Of a DNA stretch of 23,778 bases, positions 1 through 7,658 are shown piece after piece; position 1 is the stretch's first letter; the number at the start of each line of letters is the position of its first letter. The notes below the pieces were generated by a model that was given only the letters and a program-made list of their open reading frames with translations, searched no databases and was not told the origin of the DNA. Source of the DNA: Clostridia bacterium (GTDB lineage: Bacteria; Bacillota; Clostridia; Oscillospirales; Butyricicoccaceae). The position numbers were made by a program, and so were the translations under genes. Location: contig JAFYOK010000241.1 in the NCBI GenBank assembly GCA_017560175.1, forward strand, positions 1 through 23,778, read 5' to 3'.

Positions 1-45
1 CCTCCTCTTTATGTTCAGCATATCATACCCTTAACTCTTTGTCAA
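1..45 (-). promoter_or_regulatory. Promoter and SD for a gene beyond the left edge
   Basis: On the minus strand, TTGACA (complement of 40-45) and TATGCT (17-22) are separated by exactly 17 bases, a near-consensus sigma-A promoter. The predicted start point is near position 10, immediately followed by AAAGAGGAGG (complement of 1-10), a strong SD. A minus-strand gene should therefore begin within about ten bases of the left edge. The leader would be unusually short, with the SD almost at the RNA 5' end. Confidence 0.75.
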
Positions 46-60
46 TGAATATTGTTCATT
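44..60. promoter_or_regulatory. Dyad overlapping the -35 of the left-edge promoter (operator candidate)
   Basis: AATGAA (44-49) and TTCATT (55-60) form a perfect 6-bp inverted repeat around a 5-base centre. The centre also pairs at A51/T53. The left arm overlaps the last two bases of the -35 element at 40-45. Dyads in this position often bind regulators, but no regulator family is recognised and chance in A+T-rich DNA cannot be excluded. Confidence 0.35.
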
Positions 61-80
61 CTCATAAGGGCTCACAAACT

Positions 81-115
81 AAAAAAAGCGGTACTCACAA
101 AATGAGTACCGCTTT
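81..115 (-). terminator. Intrinsic terminator of mreB
   Basis: A perfect 13-bp stem (85-97 with 103-115) encloses a 5-base loop. On the minus strand it is followed by an uninterrupted run of T (complement of 81-87). It lies 17 bp past the mreB stop codon and ends the long minus-strand gene series before the promoter of the next gene. Confidence 0.93.
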
Positions 116-131
116 GATAACAATAATTTAA

Positions 132-1154
132 TTAAAACATCTGGCGCTTTCTCGACAGATTCATGGTGCCATCCTGCATAGCATTGATGCTATCCAGAGA
201 CTTACCTGTACCGATAGCAACACAGGAGATGGCATCATCGGCAACACGGGTAGCAATGCCGGTCTTGGCCTCGATCAGCTTATCAAAGCCGTAGATCAGG
301 CTGCCGCCACCGGTCATGACAATACCGTTGGTGGCAATATCACCGACCAGCTCAGGTGCTGTGCGCTCCAGAACCGAATGAACTGCCTCAAGAATCTTAA
401 CGGTGACTTCCTCAAAGGCTTCGATCATCTCGGAAGAAGAAACGGTAAATGTTCTGGGCAGACCTGTCATCAGGCAGCGACCCTTAACTTCCATGGTCTT
501 ATCTTCAGGTCTGGGATATACGCAGCCGATGTTGATCTTCATCTCTTCCGCTGTACGCTCACCGATCAGAACATTGTGCTTTCTGCGGATATACTTGATG
601 ATGGCTTCATCAAACTTGTCGCCGGCAACCTTGATAGAAGTAGCTTCAACAATACCGCCCAGAGAAATAACAGCGATATCGGTTGTACCGCCGCCGATGT
701 CAACGATCATATTACCGTTGGGCTTAGCAATGTCAATACCTGCACCGATGGCTGCCGCAACAGGTTCTTCGATGAGGAAAACTCTCTTTGCGCCGGCCTG
801 GATGCCTGCATCGATAACTGCACGCTCTTCAACCTCAGTGATGACACTGGGGATACAGATAATGACATTGGGCTTGAACAGACGGAAGCCCAGAACCTTC
901 TTGATGAACTCGCGGATCATCTTTTCGGTCATGTCATAGTCCGAAATAACACCCTCACGCAGAGGACGAACTGCAATAATGTTTCCGGGGGTACGGCCCA
1001 GCATGCTCTGCGCATCGGCACCAACCGCCAGGATCTTACCTGTCATTTTATCTACAGCCACGACAGAAGGCTCATTGAGAGCAATACCCTTGCCCTTGAC
1101 AAAAACCAGCACCGATGCAGTGCCGAGATCAATTCCGATATCTCCGGTAGACAT
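132..1154 (-). CDS. mreB: Rod-shape protein MreB/Mbl (bacterial actin)
   Basis: Actin-fold ATPase that polymerises on the inner face of the membrane and guides the elongation wall-synthesis machinery. The 340-residue product begins MSTGDIGIDLGTA, with the phosphate-1 loop DLGTA near residues 9-13, phosphate-2 motif DIGGGTTD near 152-159 and a late GGGS adenosine loop. Length is normal for MreB. The frame is open to a further ATG at 1199, but that codon directly abuts a TATAAT -10 element and would lie upstream of the predicted transcript start. The ATG at 1154 has GAGGTG six bases ahead, so it is preferred. Neighbours are comF upstream (about 98 bp gap with a promoter) and a terminator downstream. 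No mreC or mreD follows, so MreB, Mbl and MreBH cannot be separated from sequence alone. Confidence 0.95.
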   Translation of the reverse strand: MSTGDIGIDLGTASVLVFVKGKGIALNEPSVVAVDKMTGKILAVGADAQSMLGRTPGNIIAVRPLREGVISDYDMTEKMIREFIKKVLGFRLFKPNVIICIPSVITEVEERAVIDAGIQAGAKRVFLIEEPVAAAIGAGIDIAKPNGNMIVDIGGGTTDIAVISLGGIVEATSIKVAGDKFDEAIIKYIRRKHNVLIGERTAEEMKINIGCVYPRPEDKTMEVKGRCLMTGLPRTFTVSSSEMIEAFEEVTVKILEAVHSVLERTAPELVGDIATNGIVMTGGGSLIYGFDKLIEAKTGIATRVADDAISCVAIGTGKSLDSINAMQDGTMNLSRKRQMF

Positions 1155-1199
1155 AAACGCACCTCGCATTTTATTCAAAAAATTTACTTTCTTTCCCAT

Positions 1200-1228
1200 A
1201 TTATATCCAATCTCCCACGATATTTCAA
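1200..1228 (-). promoter_or_regulatory. mreB promoter
   Basis: TTGAAA (complement of 1223-1228), a 17-base spacer and a perfect TATAAT (complement of 1200-1205) precede mreB. The predicted start near 1193 gives a leader of about 38 bases with SD GAGGTG. mreB can therefore be transcribed separately from comF. Confidence 0.8.
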
Positions 1229-1252
1229 CTCTGACAGCATACTACCTTTATT

Positions 1253-1921
1253 CTAATATGATTTTTCCGTTTTGGCAACTGTTAAAACAAAGACTTTTGC
1301 CGCTCCTGCCATACGCAGCACACAGGCACATTCCCCTGCCGTTGCTCCCGTGGTAAAAATATCGTCTACCAATAAGACGTTTTTCCCTGTAATTTGTTCC
1401 GTATCACAGGAAATTTTTATCGCACCCATAATATTTGCACGACGCTCATGGGGTTTAAGCCCATACATTCCCTGTGTTTCTCTGATTTTCTCCAGCATCG
1501 GAATCATATCCAACCGCAGGTTGAACGCAACGTACTTTGCCAACAATGCTGCATGGTTATAGCCACGTTTGCGCACATTACGGCGGTTGGTGGGCACATA
1601 GGTGACTACATCGATCTTTTCGATCCATTCCGCCTGTCTGATTTCGGTGGACAACAGACGAGCATACACAGGCGCATATTCTTTGCGTCCATTAAATTTA
1701 AACCGGTGGATAGACTGACGCACCTTGCCTCCATAAGAAAAGAGGCTGTATCCCCCATCCAAAAACTCGCCGCTCAGCTGGATCTGCTGCGGCTGCAGTT
1801 CTGCCAGACATTGCGCACAGATGCGATCTTCCAGTTCCGATTCAGCCAACAGTTCGTGACAAAAGGTACACTTGGGCGGGAAAAGCAGATCCAGAACTCT
1901 CTCCCACAGACTACGCCCCAT
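1253..1921 (-). CDS. comF: ComF family phosphoribosyltransferase-like protein
   Basis: 222-residue ComF/GntX family protein. An N-terminal zinc-ribbon-like CxxC...CxxC (Cys18, 21, 35, 38) is followed by a type I phosphoribosyltransferase fold ending in the PRPP loop LLVDDIFTTGAT. In naturally transformable bacteria ComF assists DNA uptake, acting with the ComFA ATPase and DprA; in other bacteria its role is unclear. No comFA is present here. The frame also allows a GTG at 1930, but the ATG at 1921 has AGGTG six bases ahead and is preferred. The start overlaps the end of recD2 by 11 bp, suggesting translational coupling. Family assignment is firm; a competence role is inference. Confidence 0.88.
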   Translation of the reverse strand: MGRSLWERVLDLLFPPKCTFCHELLAESELEDRICAQCLAELQPQQIQLSGEFLDGGYSLFSYGGKVRQSIHRFKFNGRKEYAPVYARLLSTEIRQAEWIEKIDVVTYVPTNRRNVRKRGYNHAALLAKYVAFNLRLDMIPMLEKIRETQGMYGLKPHERRANIMGAIKISCDTEQITGKNVLLVDDIFTTGATAGECACVLRMAGAAKVFVLTVAKTEKSY

Positions 1922-4127
1922 AGATCGCACCTGTAATACGCAGCTTGAGGGCAGAGAATCGTTTGTTTTTCTTATTGGTCTCGATCATTTTGGCTACAAC
2001 ATCTTCCCTTCCTGCGATAACCAACAGCTTTTTGGCACGGGTAACAGCTGTATAAAGCATACTGCGTGTCAGCAAACGGGACGGTGCTGCAAAAAGCGGC
2101 ATAACAACCGCAGGATATTCGCTGCCCTGTGATTTATGGACCGTAATGGCATAGGCGTGTTCCAGCTGGTTGATCTCATCAAAGGTATACTCAGCCTCTT
2201 TGTCATCATATCGAATGACAAGAATACGGGCGGGTACATCGATATGTACAATAATACCTGTATCCCCATTAAAAACACCGGTGCCAACTTCGGCGGCATC
2301 CAATCTGCGCCACAGCATATCATAGTTGTTCTTGATCTGCATGACCCTGTCGCCTGTGCGGAAGATAATACTGCCATACTTGATCTCTGCCTTATTCTCT
2401 GCCGGCGGATTGAGCCGCTCCTGAAGCAGTGCATTCAAAGCTGCCGTACCACAGGCCAGCTGTCGAGACGGACAGATGACCTGCACATCCTCCGGTTCGA
2501 TGCCAAAACGCAGAGGAATACGCTCCGTGATGAGCGTCAGAACCGCAGAGGCTGTACCTTCGGCAGAACGCGCCTTTGCAAAATAGAAGTCGCCATCATT
2601 TTTCATCAGCGGCGGCATTTCTCCGCCATTGATCATGTGGGAGTTGATGACGATATCGCTGCCCTGTGCCTGGCGGAAGATCTCGGTCAGGCGTGTTTTG
2701 GCAATATTGGGGCAAGCCAGCAGTTCCGAAAAGAAACTTCCCGGACCCATGGGCGGCAGCTGATCGGCATCACCGATCAGAATCAGCCTTGCATGAGATT
2801 TCATGGCATCCAACAGCGAAGATGCCAGCATCAGGTCGAGCATGGATGCCTCATCAACGATGATGACATCGGTATCCAGCGGATTCTGCCGATCCCTGCG
2901 GAAGGCTACCGTGCCCTGTGCCGCATCGAAAACCGATTCCAGCAGACGATGTAAAGTCTTGGCTTCTTTGCCGCACAGCTCGCTCATACGCTTGGCAGCA
3001 CGGCCTGTGGGGGCTGCCAGCATAAACCGCAGTCCATTGGCCTCCAGAAGCTCCAGAATGCACAAAAGGGTCGTTGTCTTACCTGTACCGGGACCGCCGG
3101 TTACCAGGCTGACACCGTGCTCAAAACACATCCGGACGGCATCCTTCTGTCCTTCTCCATACTGAATACCATGGCTTTTTTCTGTACGCTCGATCAGCTT
3201 GTCGAGGTTCTTAGGTGCAACCACCGTCATATCACACAGACGCTTGATCTCATCGGCAATAAAGGTCTCGCAGCGGTAAAGATAATCCAGATAACAGACG
3301 TCGTGACCCTTGACGACATCCTGGATGACCTTTCGCTTTTCCAGCAGATCTTCCAGAGGTTCAAACAGCTGCTCTTCCTCTACTTCACAAAGGCTGGCTG
3401 TAGCCTCGATCAGTTTATCTTCGGGAATGAAGGCATGACCGTTCTCTGCGTTGAAAGCCAGCTCATAGAGAATACCTGCCGACAGTCGCTCGATGCTGTC
3501 CTTAGCAAAGCCAAGATCGGCTGCAATACGATCAATCTCGTAGAAATCGACATCAAATCCCTTTTCACAGAGGATATAGGGATTGGTCTTGAGCAATTCC
3601 ACCGCCGCTGTTCCATAGGTCTTAAAGAGCGCTGCTGAGATATAAGTGGGCAGCTGATATTGTCCCAGCAGATCCATAATCATTTTCATAGAATTAAGTC
3701 GGCGGAAACTCTCTCCCATATCCTTGGCTTTGGGCAGAGAAATGCCGCGGATCTGTGTCAGCTCCTCGGGACTGTTGGCCAGAACATCAAAAGATTTCTC
3801 ACCAAAAGCCATGACAATGGCACGTGCCGTTTTCGCCCCAATGCCCTTGATGGTGCCCGATGCCAGATACTCATAGATGCCCGATACACTGGTGGGCATT
3901 TCACGGCTGTAGGTCAGGACAGAAAACTGCGGACCATGCTTGGGGTGATTGTTGAACTCACCTTGCGCGGTGATCCGTTCGCCCGCACCAAGAAAAGGCA
4001 TCGTGCCGGTGATGACCACTTCGTCACCATCGTCCAGCGATGCCCTCGCCACCACATATCCTGTTTCATCACTGCGGTAGATGATGCCATCGATTCTACC
4101 GACGATCTCTGTTATCTGCTTCTGCAC
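1911..4127 (-). CDS. recD2: RecD2-type ATP-dependent 5'-3' DNA helicase
   Basis: 738-residue superfamily 1B helicase of the RecD2 group, found in bacteria lacking RecBCD or in addition to AddAB, and linked to DNA repair and replication-fork upkeep. The N-terminus has an OB-like segment followed by tandem helix-hairpin-helix-like stretches (about 90-135: GTIKGIGAKTA, QIRGISLPKA). Walker A GGPGTGKT lies at 344-351, Walker B DEAS near 425-428, GDADQLPP near 452-459, and the C-terminal helicase motif VHKSQGSEYP is intact. Start is GTG at 4127 with GGAG seven bases upstream. It overlaps the upstream 66-residue membrane protein by 32 bp and comF downstream by 11 bp, so the three genes are probably co-translated from one message. 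Confidence 0.95.
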   Translation of the reverse strand: MQKQITEIVGRIDGIIYRSDETGYVVARASLDDGDEVVITGTMPFLGAGERITAQGEFNNHPKHGPQFSVLTYSREMPTSVSGIYEYLASGTIKGIGAKTARAIVMAFGEKSFDVLANSPEELTQIRGISLPKAKDMGESFRRLNSMKMIMDLLGQYQLPTYISAALFKTYGTAAVELLKTNPYILCEKGFDVDFYEIDRIAADLGFAKDSIERLSAGILYELAFNAENGHAFIPEDKLIEATASLCEVEEEQLFEPLEDLLEKRKVIQDVVKGHDVCYLDYLYRCETFIADEIKRLCDMTVVAPKNLDKLIERTEKSHGIQYGEGQKDAVRMCFEHGVSLVTGGPGTGKTTTLLCILELLEANGLRFMLAAPTGRAAKRMSELCGKEAKTLHRLLESVFDAAQGTVAFRRDRQNPLDTDVIIVDEASMLDLMLASSLLDAMKSHARLILIGDADQLPPMGPGSFFSELLACPNIAKTRLTEIFRQAQGSDIVINSHMINGGEMPPLMKNDGDFYFAKARSAEGTASAVLTLITERIPLRFGIEPEDVQVICPSRQLACGTAALNALLQERLNPPAENKAEIKYGSIIFRTGDRVMQIKNNYDMLWRRLDAAEVGTGVFNGDTGIIVHIDVPARILVIRYDDKEAEYTFDEINQLEHAYAITVHKSQGSEYPAVVMPLFAAPSRLLTRSMLYTAVTRAKKLLVIAGREDVVAKMIETNKKNKRFSALKLRITGAIYGA

Positions 4128-4296
4128 GGTCGTTCTCCATCTGTGGGAAGTATAGTTCTTTGATCCTGCCCCATCGCCCGTCGGCCTTCCCTGTTGCCAG
4201 CGCAGCTAATCTTTCTGCCAGCTGCCATAGGAGAAATATACTCCCCAAACAGGTTGCCAGCAGGACAGTTCCGTTATAGATAAGTCGAGCGCCCAT
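4096..4296 (-). CDS. Small single-span membrane protein, unknown function
   Basis: 66-residue product starting MGARLIYNGT. A hydrophobic segment at about 7-24 (NGTVLLATCLGSIFLLW) is a likely single membrane span. The remaining 40 residues are charged and end EADNRDRR. The ATG at 4296 is preceded by AAGGAGG at ideal spacing. An upstream in-frame ATG at 4335 has no SD and would read through a hairpin. The 3' end overlaps recD2 by 32 bp, and cysS ends 60 bp upstream. No family is recognised. Support comes from the SD, the coherent span and tight packing; it could instead serve mainly as a leader that delivers ribosomes to recD2. Confidence 0.65.
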   Translation of the reverse strand: MGARLIYNGTVLLATCLGSIFLLWQLAERLAALATGKADGRWGRIKELYFPQMENDRAEADNRDRR

Positions 4297-4333
4297 TGGT
4301 ATCCTCCTTAAATACAGGATATGCAATGGGCGC
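4289..4333 (-). promoter_or_regulatory. Hairpin burying the SD and start codon of the small membrane gene
   Basis: On the minus-strand RNA a perfect 10-bp stem (4324-4333 with 4289-4298), a small 2x1 internal loop and a 6-bp stem (4316-4321 with 4300-4305) close a 10-base loop (4306-4315). The ATG at 4294-4296 is inside the outer stem. The SD AAGGAGG is split between the loop (AAGG) and the inner stem (AGG). No T-run follows, so this is not an intrinsic terminator. It looks like a translation-control structure for the small gene and, by coupling, recD2. Confidence 0.7.
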
Positions 4334-4356
4334 ATAAAACGACATTGATATTGAGT

Positions 4357-5760
4357 TTAAGCGCGGCTCCACTTTACGCCCTGGGGAGTATCCTCCAGAA
4401 CGATACCTCTTGCCTTCAGCTCATCGCGGATGCGGTCAGCTTCTGCAAAGTTTCTTGCCTTTCTGGCAGCCTGGCGCTGTGCGATCAGCTCTTCGATCTC
4501 CTGATCGAGATCATCCTTCTGCTCTTCAGCCTGACCGATGGCCAGAACGTCGCAGAGCTCTCTGAGCATCTCAAAGGCAACCTTGCCGTAGGCCTTGGTA
4601 ACATCCTTGCCGCTGGCAACGGTGTTGATGGCACGGACCAGCTCGAAGATGACCGAAACAGCATCAGCTGTATTGAGATCATCATCCATAGCATCGCAGA
4701 AGTTCTGCTTGAACTGTGCGAAGGATGCAGCCATTGCAGCTTCCTTCTCGTTCATTTCACCATCGGCACCATTTTCCATCAGGAAACGCAGGTTGGCAAA
4801 GGTGGTGTTGATACGAGCCAGAGAAGCCTGTGCCATTTCCAAAGACTCCTGGGAATAGTTAACGTGCGTGCGGTAGTGTGCCGATACCATGAAGAAACGA
4901 ACAGCATCATAGCCGTAAGCAGCAGCGGCATCACGAACGGTGAAGAAGTTGCCCAGGGACTTGGACATCTTCTGGTTGTCTACGTTAAGGAATGCATTGT
5001 GCATCCAGTAGTTGGAGAAAGGCTTGCCGTTGGCGCCTTCCGACTGTGCGATCTCATTCTCATGATGAGGGAAGCACAGGTCGATACCACCCGAGTGGAT
5101 GTCAATGGTTTCGCCCAGATACTTTCTGGCCATTGCCGAGCACTCAATGTGCCAGCCGGGACGGCCATGACCCCAGGGAGATTCCCAATAGGGTTCACCG
5201 GGCTTGGAAGCCTTCCAAAGCGCAAAGTCGATGGGATTTTCCTTAACATCGCCGACTGCGATACGAGCGCCCGACTCCAGATCCTCGATGGGCTGATGGG
5301 ACAGCTTACCGTAGCCTTCGAATGTATGTGTACGGAAGTAAACGTCGCCGTTAACCTCATAAGCCATACCCTTGTCGACCAGAGTCTTGACGATATCGAT
5401 GATCTCGTCGATATTCTCGGTGGCCTTGGGATGGACAGTAGCGCGCTTGATGCGCAGGCCTTCGGCATCTACAAAATACTCGGCAATATAACGCTCAGAG
5501 ATCTTGTCGTAGGTCGTGCCCTCTTCGTTGGCCTTCTTGATGATCTTATCGTCGATATCTGTAAAGTTCTGAACGAAGTTGACCTCATAGCCTCTGTACT
5601 CCAGATAACGGCGCATCAGGTCGAACATGATAAAGGGACGAGCATTACCGATATGGAAATAGTTATAAACGGTAGGACCGCAGGAATACATACGGACCTT
5701 GCCTGCTTCCAGAGGAACAAATTCCTCCTTCTTGCGGGTCATTGTATTGAAAACTTTCAT
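4357..5760 (-). CDS. cysS: Cysteinyl-tRNA synthetase
   Basis: 467-residue class I aminoacyl-tRNA synthetase that charges tRNA-Cys in the cytosol. The HIGH-type motif appears as HIGN at 36-39 and KMSKS at 264-268. Zinc ligands by analogy with the E. coli enzyme are Cys27, Cys207, His232 and Glu236 (in PHHENE). A DALR-type anticodon-binding region and the C-terminal ARNFAEADRIRDEL segment are present, and length is normal. The ATG at 5760 has GGAG nine bases upstream, and the gene starts 12 bp after the pgsA stop. No T-box leader is visible ahead of it. Confidence 0.98.
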   Translation of the reverse strand: MKVFNTMTRKKEEFVPLEAGKVRMYSCGPTVYNYFHIGNARPFIMFDLMRRYLEYRGYEVNFVQNFTDIDDKIIKKANEEGTTYDKISERYIAEYFVDAEGLRIKRATVHPKATENIDEIIDIVKTLVDKGMAYEVNGDVYFRTHTFEGYGKLSHQPIEDLESGARIAVGDVKENPIDFALWKASKPGEPYWESPWGHGRPGWHIECSAMARKYLGETIDIHSGGIDLCFPHHENEIAQSEGANGKPFSNYWMHNAFLNVDNQKMSKSLGNFFTVRDAAAAYGYDAVRFFMVSAHYRTHVNYSQESLEMAQASLARINTTFANLRFLMENGADGEMNEKEAAMAASFAQFKQNFCDAMDDDLNTADAVSVIFELVRAINTVASGKDVTKAYGKVAFEMLRELCDVLAIGQAEEQKDDLDQEIEELIAQRQAARKARNFAEADRIRDELKARGIVLEDTPQGVKWSRA

Positions 5761-5772
5761 GTGGGATCTCTC

Positions 5773-6318
5773 CTATTCGATCAGGCCATTTTTAATCAGG
5801 CCGAAATTGCGTTTCAGATAGTCATAACCGGAGAATACGGTAAAGAATACCATGATCCAGATCAGAGCTTTTTCCATCATAGCATTATAAGGGATAAAGT
5901 CCGCATCGACCAACAGGTAGATGACACAGACCAGCTGAGAAACTGTCTTGACCTTACCCCACCAGGAGGCTGCCATAACGACGCCCTTGGAGGCTGCAAT
6001 GCTTCTGAGAGACGAAACGATAAACTCACGCGCCAGAATCAGGATGCAGGCCCAGGAAGGGATAACGCCCTGCTCCAGCAGGATCAGCAGGGCCGACATG
6101 ACCAGCAGCTTATCTGCCAGAGGATCGACCAGCTTGCCGAAGTCGGTGATCTGGTTATACTTTCTGGCAATATATCCGTCGACACAATCGGTCAGGCTGG
6201 CAAAGATAAAAATGCCCAAAGCAATCCAGTTGCCCTGTGCACCGTCAGAGATGGCACAGTACATAAAAACCGGGATCATGGCAATTCGTGCCAGAGTGAT
6301 CATGTTGGCAGTTGTCAT
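5773..6318 (-). CDS. pgsA: CDP-diacylglycerol-glycerol-3-phosphate 3-phosphatidyltransferase
   Basis: 181-residue integral membrane enzyme that makes phosphatidylglycerophosphate, the committed step to phosphatidylglycerol and cardiolipin. The CDP-alcohol phosphotransferase signature D-G-x2-A-R-x8-G-x3-D-x3-D is complete (Asp47-Gly48, Ala51-Arg52, Gly61, Asp65, Asp69), preceded by Asp44. Several hydrophobic spans surround it (about 5-22, 31-43, 71-98, 127-143 and 151-163). The ATG at 6318 has AGGAGGT nine bases upstream and lies 5 bp after the rimO stop, so it is in the same operon. The order rimO-pgsA is common in Firmicutes. Confidence 0.96.
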   Translation of the reverse strand: MTTANMITLARIAMIPVFMYCAISDGAQGNWIALGIFIFASLTDCVDGYIARKYNQITDFGKLVDPLADKLLVMSALLILLEQGVIPSWACILILAREFIVSSLRSIAASKGVVMAASWWGKVKTVSQLVCVIYLLVDADFIPYNAMMEKALIWIMVFFTVFSGYDYLKRNFGLIKNGLIE

Positions 6319-6323
6319 AAAAA

Positions 6324-7658
6324 TCAGACCTCCTGAGCGTGGACGACTTCACCGTAAAGTTCGCTGGCAACAGCATCGACGATCTCGACCATAACGAACT
6401 CGCCTTCCTTTACCGATTCATCGTCAAAGAATACGACGCCGTCAACATCAACGGAGTCCATGTAAGAACGTCCGTACTGGCGACCGCTTTCGTCATAACC
6501 ACAGCAGAGGATCTTGAGCTGGCGGCCGATCAGCTGGCCGGAGAACTCATCCATAACACGCTCCTGCAGAACAAACAGACGATTGCGGCGCTCTTCCTTG
6601 ACCTCCTCGGGGATCTGATCCTCGCGTTCGGCCGACGGTGCGCCCTCCTCTTGAGAATAACAGAAAAAGCCCGCTCTTTCAAGTTTATATTCTTCAAGGA
6701 AGTCATAAAGTTCCTGATATTCCTCCCAGGTCTCGCCGGGGAAGCCAACGATCATGCTGGTACGGAAAACGCTTTCGGGCATCATTTCACGGATCTTGGA
6801 AATACGCTCACGGATAAGCTGACCCGAACCGCGGCGGTTCATATCCTTCAGAACCTTGTTGTTGACATGCTGCAGAGGCAGATCGAAATACTTGAGAATC
6901 TTTTCCTGGTCGCGGATGGTCTCCAGCAGACGGTCATCGATCTCATCGGGATACATATAATGCAGACGGATCCATTCGATGCCGTCGATCTTGCAGAGCT
7001 CTTCCAGCAGCTTATACAGGGTGCGCTCGCCGTAAATATCAATACCGTAACGTGTGATATCCTGCGCGACGACCAGCAGCTCCTTACAGCCCTTGGCCGC
7101 CAGTGTGCGAGCCTCATCCAGCAGGCTCTCCATGGTACGGCTGCGGTAGGGACCGCGCAGATAAGGAATGACACAATACGAGCAGCGGTTATCACAGCCT
7201 TCAGCAATACGCAGGTAAGCGTAGTAACCGGGGGTCAGCAGATAACGGTCGCCCGAGAAATCGCAGGTAGCGCTGGACTTGTACCACTCGCCGCCCTTGC
7301 CGCCGGCAACTGCACGAACAGCTTCGGCGATATCATTATAGCTGCCTGTGCCCAGTGCAGCATCAACTTCGGGCAGTTCCTTGAGGAACTCTTCTTTATA
7401 ACGCTCTGTCAGGCATCCGGCAACGATCAGGCCGCGGATGATACCTTCCTGCTTGAGGCCGGCCAGCTTGAGGATGACCTCAATGGCCTCACTCTTGGCC
7501 GAATCAATAAAACCACAGGTGTTGACGATGGCGATATCACAGTCTTCGGGGCGCTGAACGATCTCATAACCCTCTTTATCCAGGATTGCCAGCATCTGCT
7601 CCGAGTTGACCAGGTTCTTGGCACAACCCAAAGAAATCAAAAATACTTTCTCTGCCAC
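6324..7658 (-). CDS. rimO: Ribosomal protein S12 methylthiotransferase RimO
   Basis: 444-residue radical SAM enzyme that methylthiolates the conserved aspartate of ribosomal protein S12. The N-terminal UPF0004 domain carries the auxiliary cluster cysteines (Cys12, 48, 82) and the radical SAM domain has CxxxCxxC at Cys155, 159 and 162 (CDNRCSYCVIPYLRG). A TRAM domain closes the C-terminus. The frame extends to a TTG at 7676, but GTG at 7658 has GGGAGG upstream and gives the family's usual N-terminus (VAEKVFLISLGC). This start shares one base with the recX stop (TAGTG), a coupling junction. Confidence 0.96.
   Translation of the reverse strand: MAEKVFLISLGCAKNLVNSEQMLAILDKEGYEIVQRPEDCDIAIVNTCGFIDSAKSEAIEVILKLAGLKQEGIIRGLIVAGCLTERYKEEFLKELPEVDAALGTGSYNDIAEAVRAVAGGKGGEWYKSSATCDFSGDRYLLTPGYYAYLRIAEGCDNRCSYCVIPYLRGPYRSRTMESLLDEARTLAAKGCKELLVVAQDITRYGIDIYGERTLYKLLEELCKIDGIEWIRLHYMYPDEIDDRLLETIRDQEKILKYFDLPLQHVNNKVLKDMNRRGSGQLIRERISKIREMMPESVFRTSMIVGFPGETWEEYQELYDFLEEYKLERAGFFCYSQEEGAPSAEREDQIPEEVKEERRNRLFVLQERVMDEFSGQLIGRQLKILCCGYDESGRQYGRSYMDSVDVDGVVFFDDESVKEGEFVMVEIVDAVASELYGEVVHAQEV

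Noticed and set aside
4297..4356. T-box or cysteine-responsive leader near cysS
   Set aside because: This gap is downstream of cysS, and the 12-bp gap upstream of cysS is too short for a T-box. No T-box motif was seen.
4321..6336. 671-codon plus-strand frame opposite cysS and pgsA
   Set aside because: It is a mirror frame of two certain genes, continuing through their junction; no motif or SD supports it.
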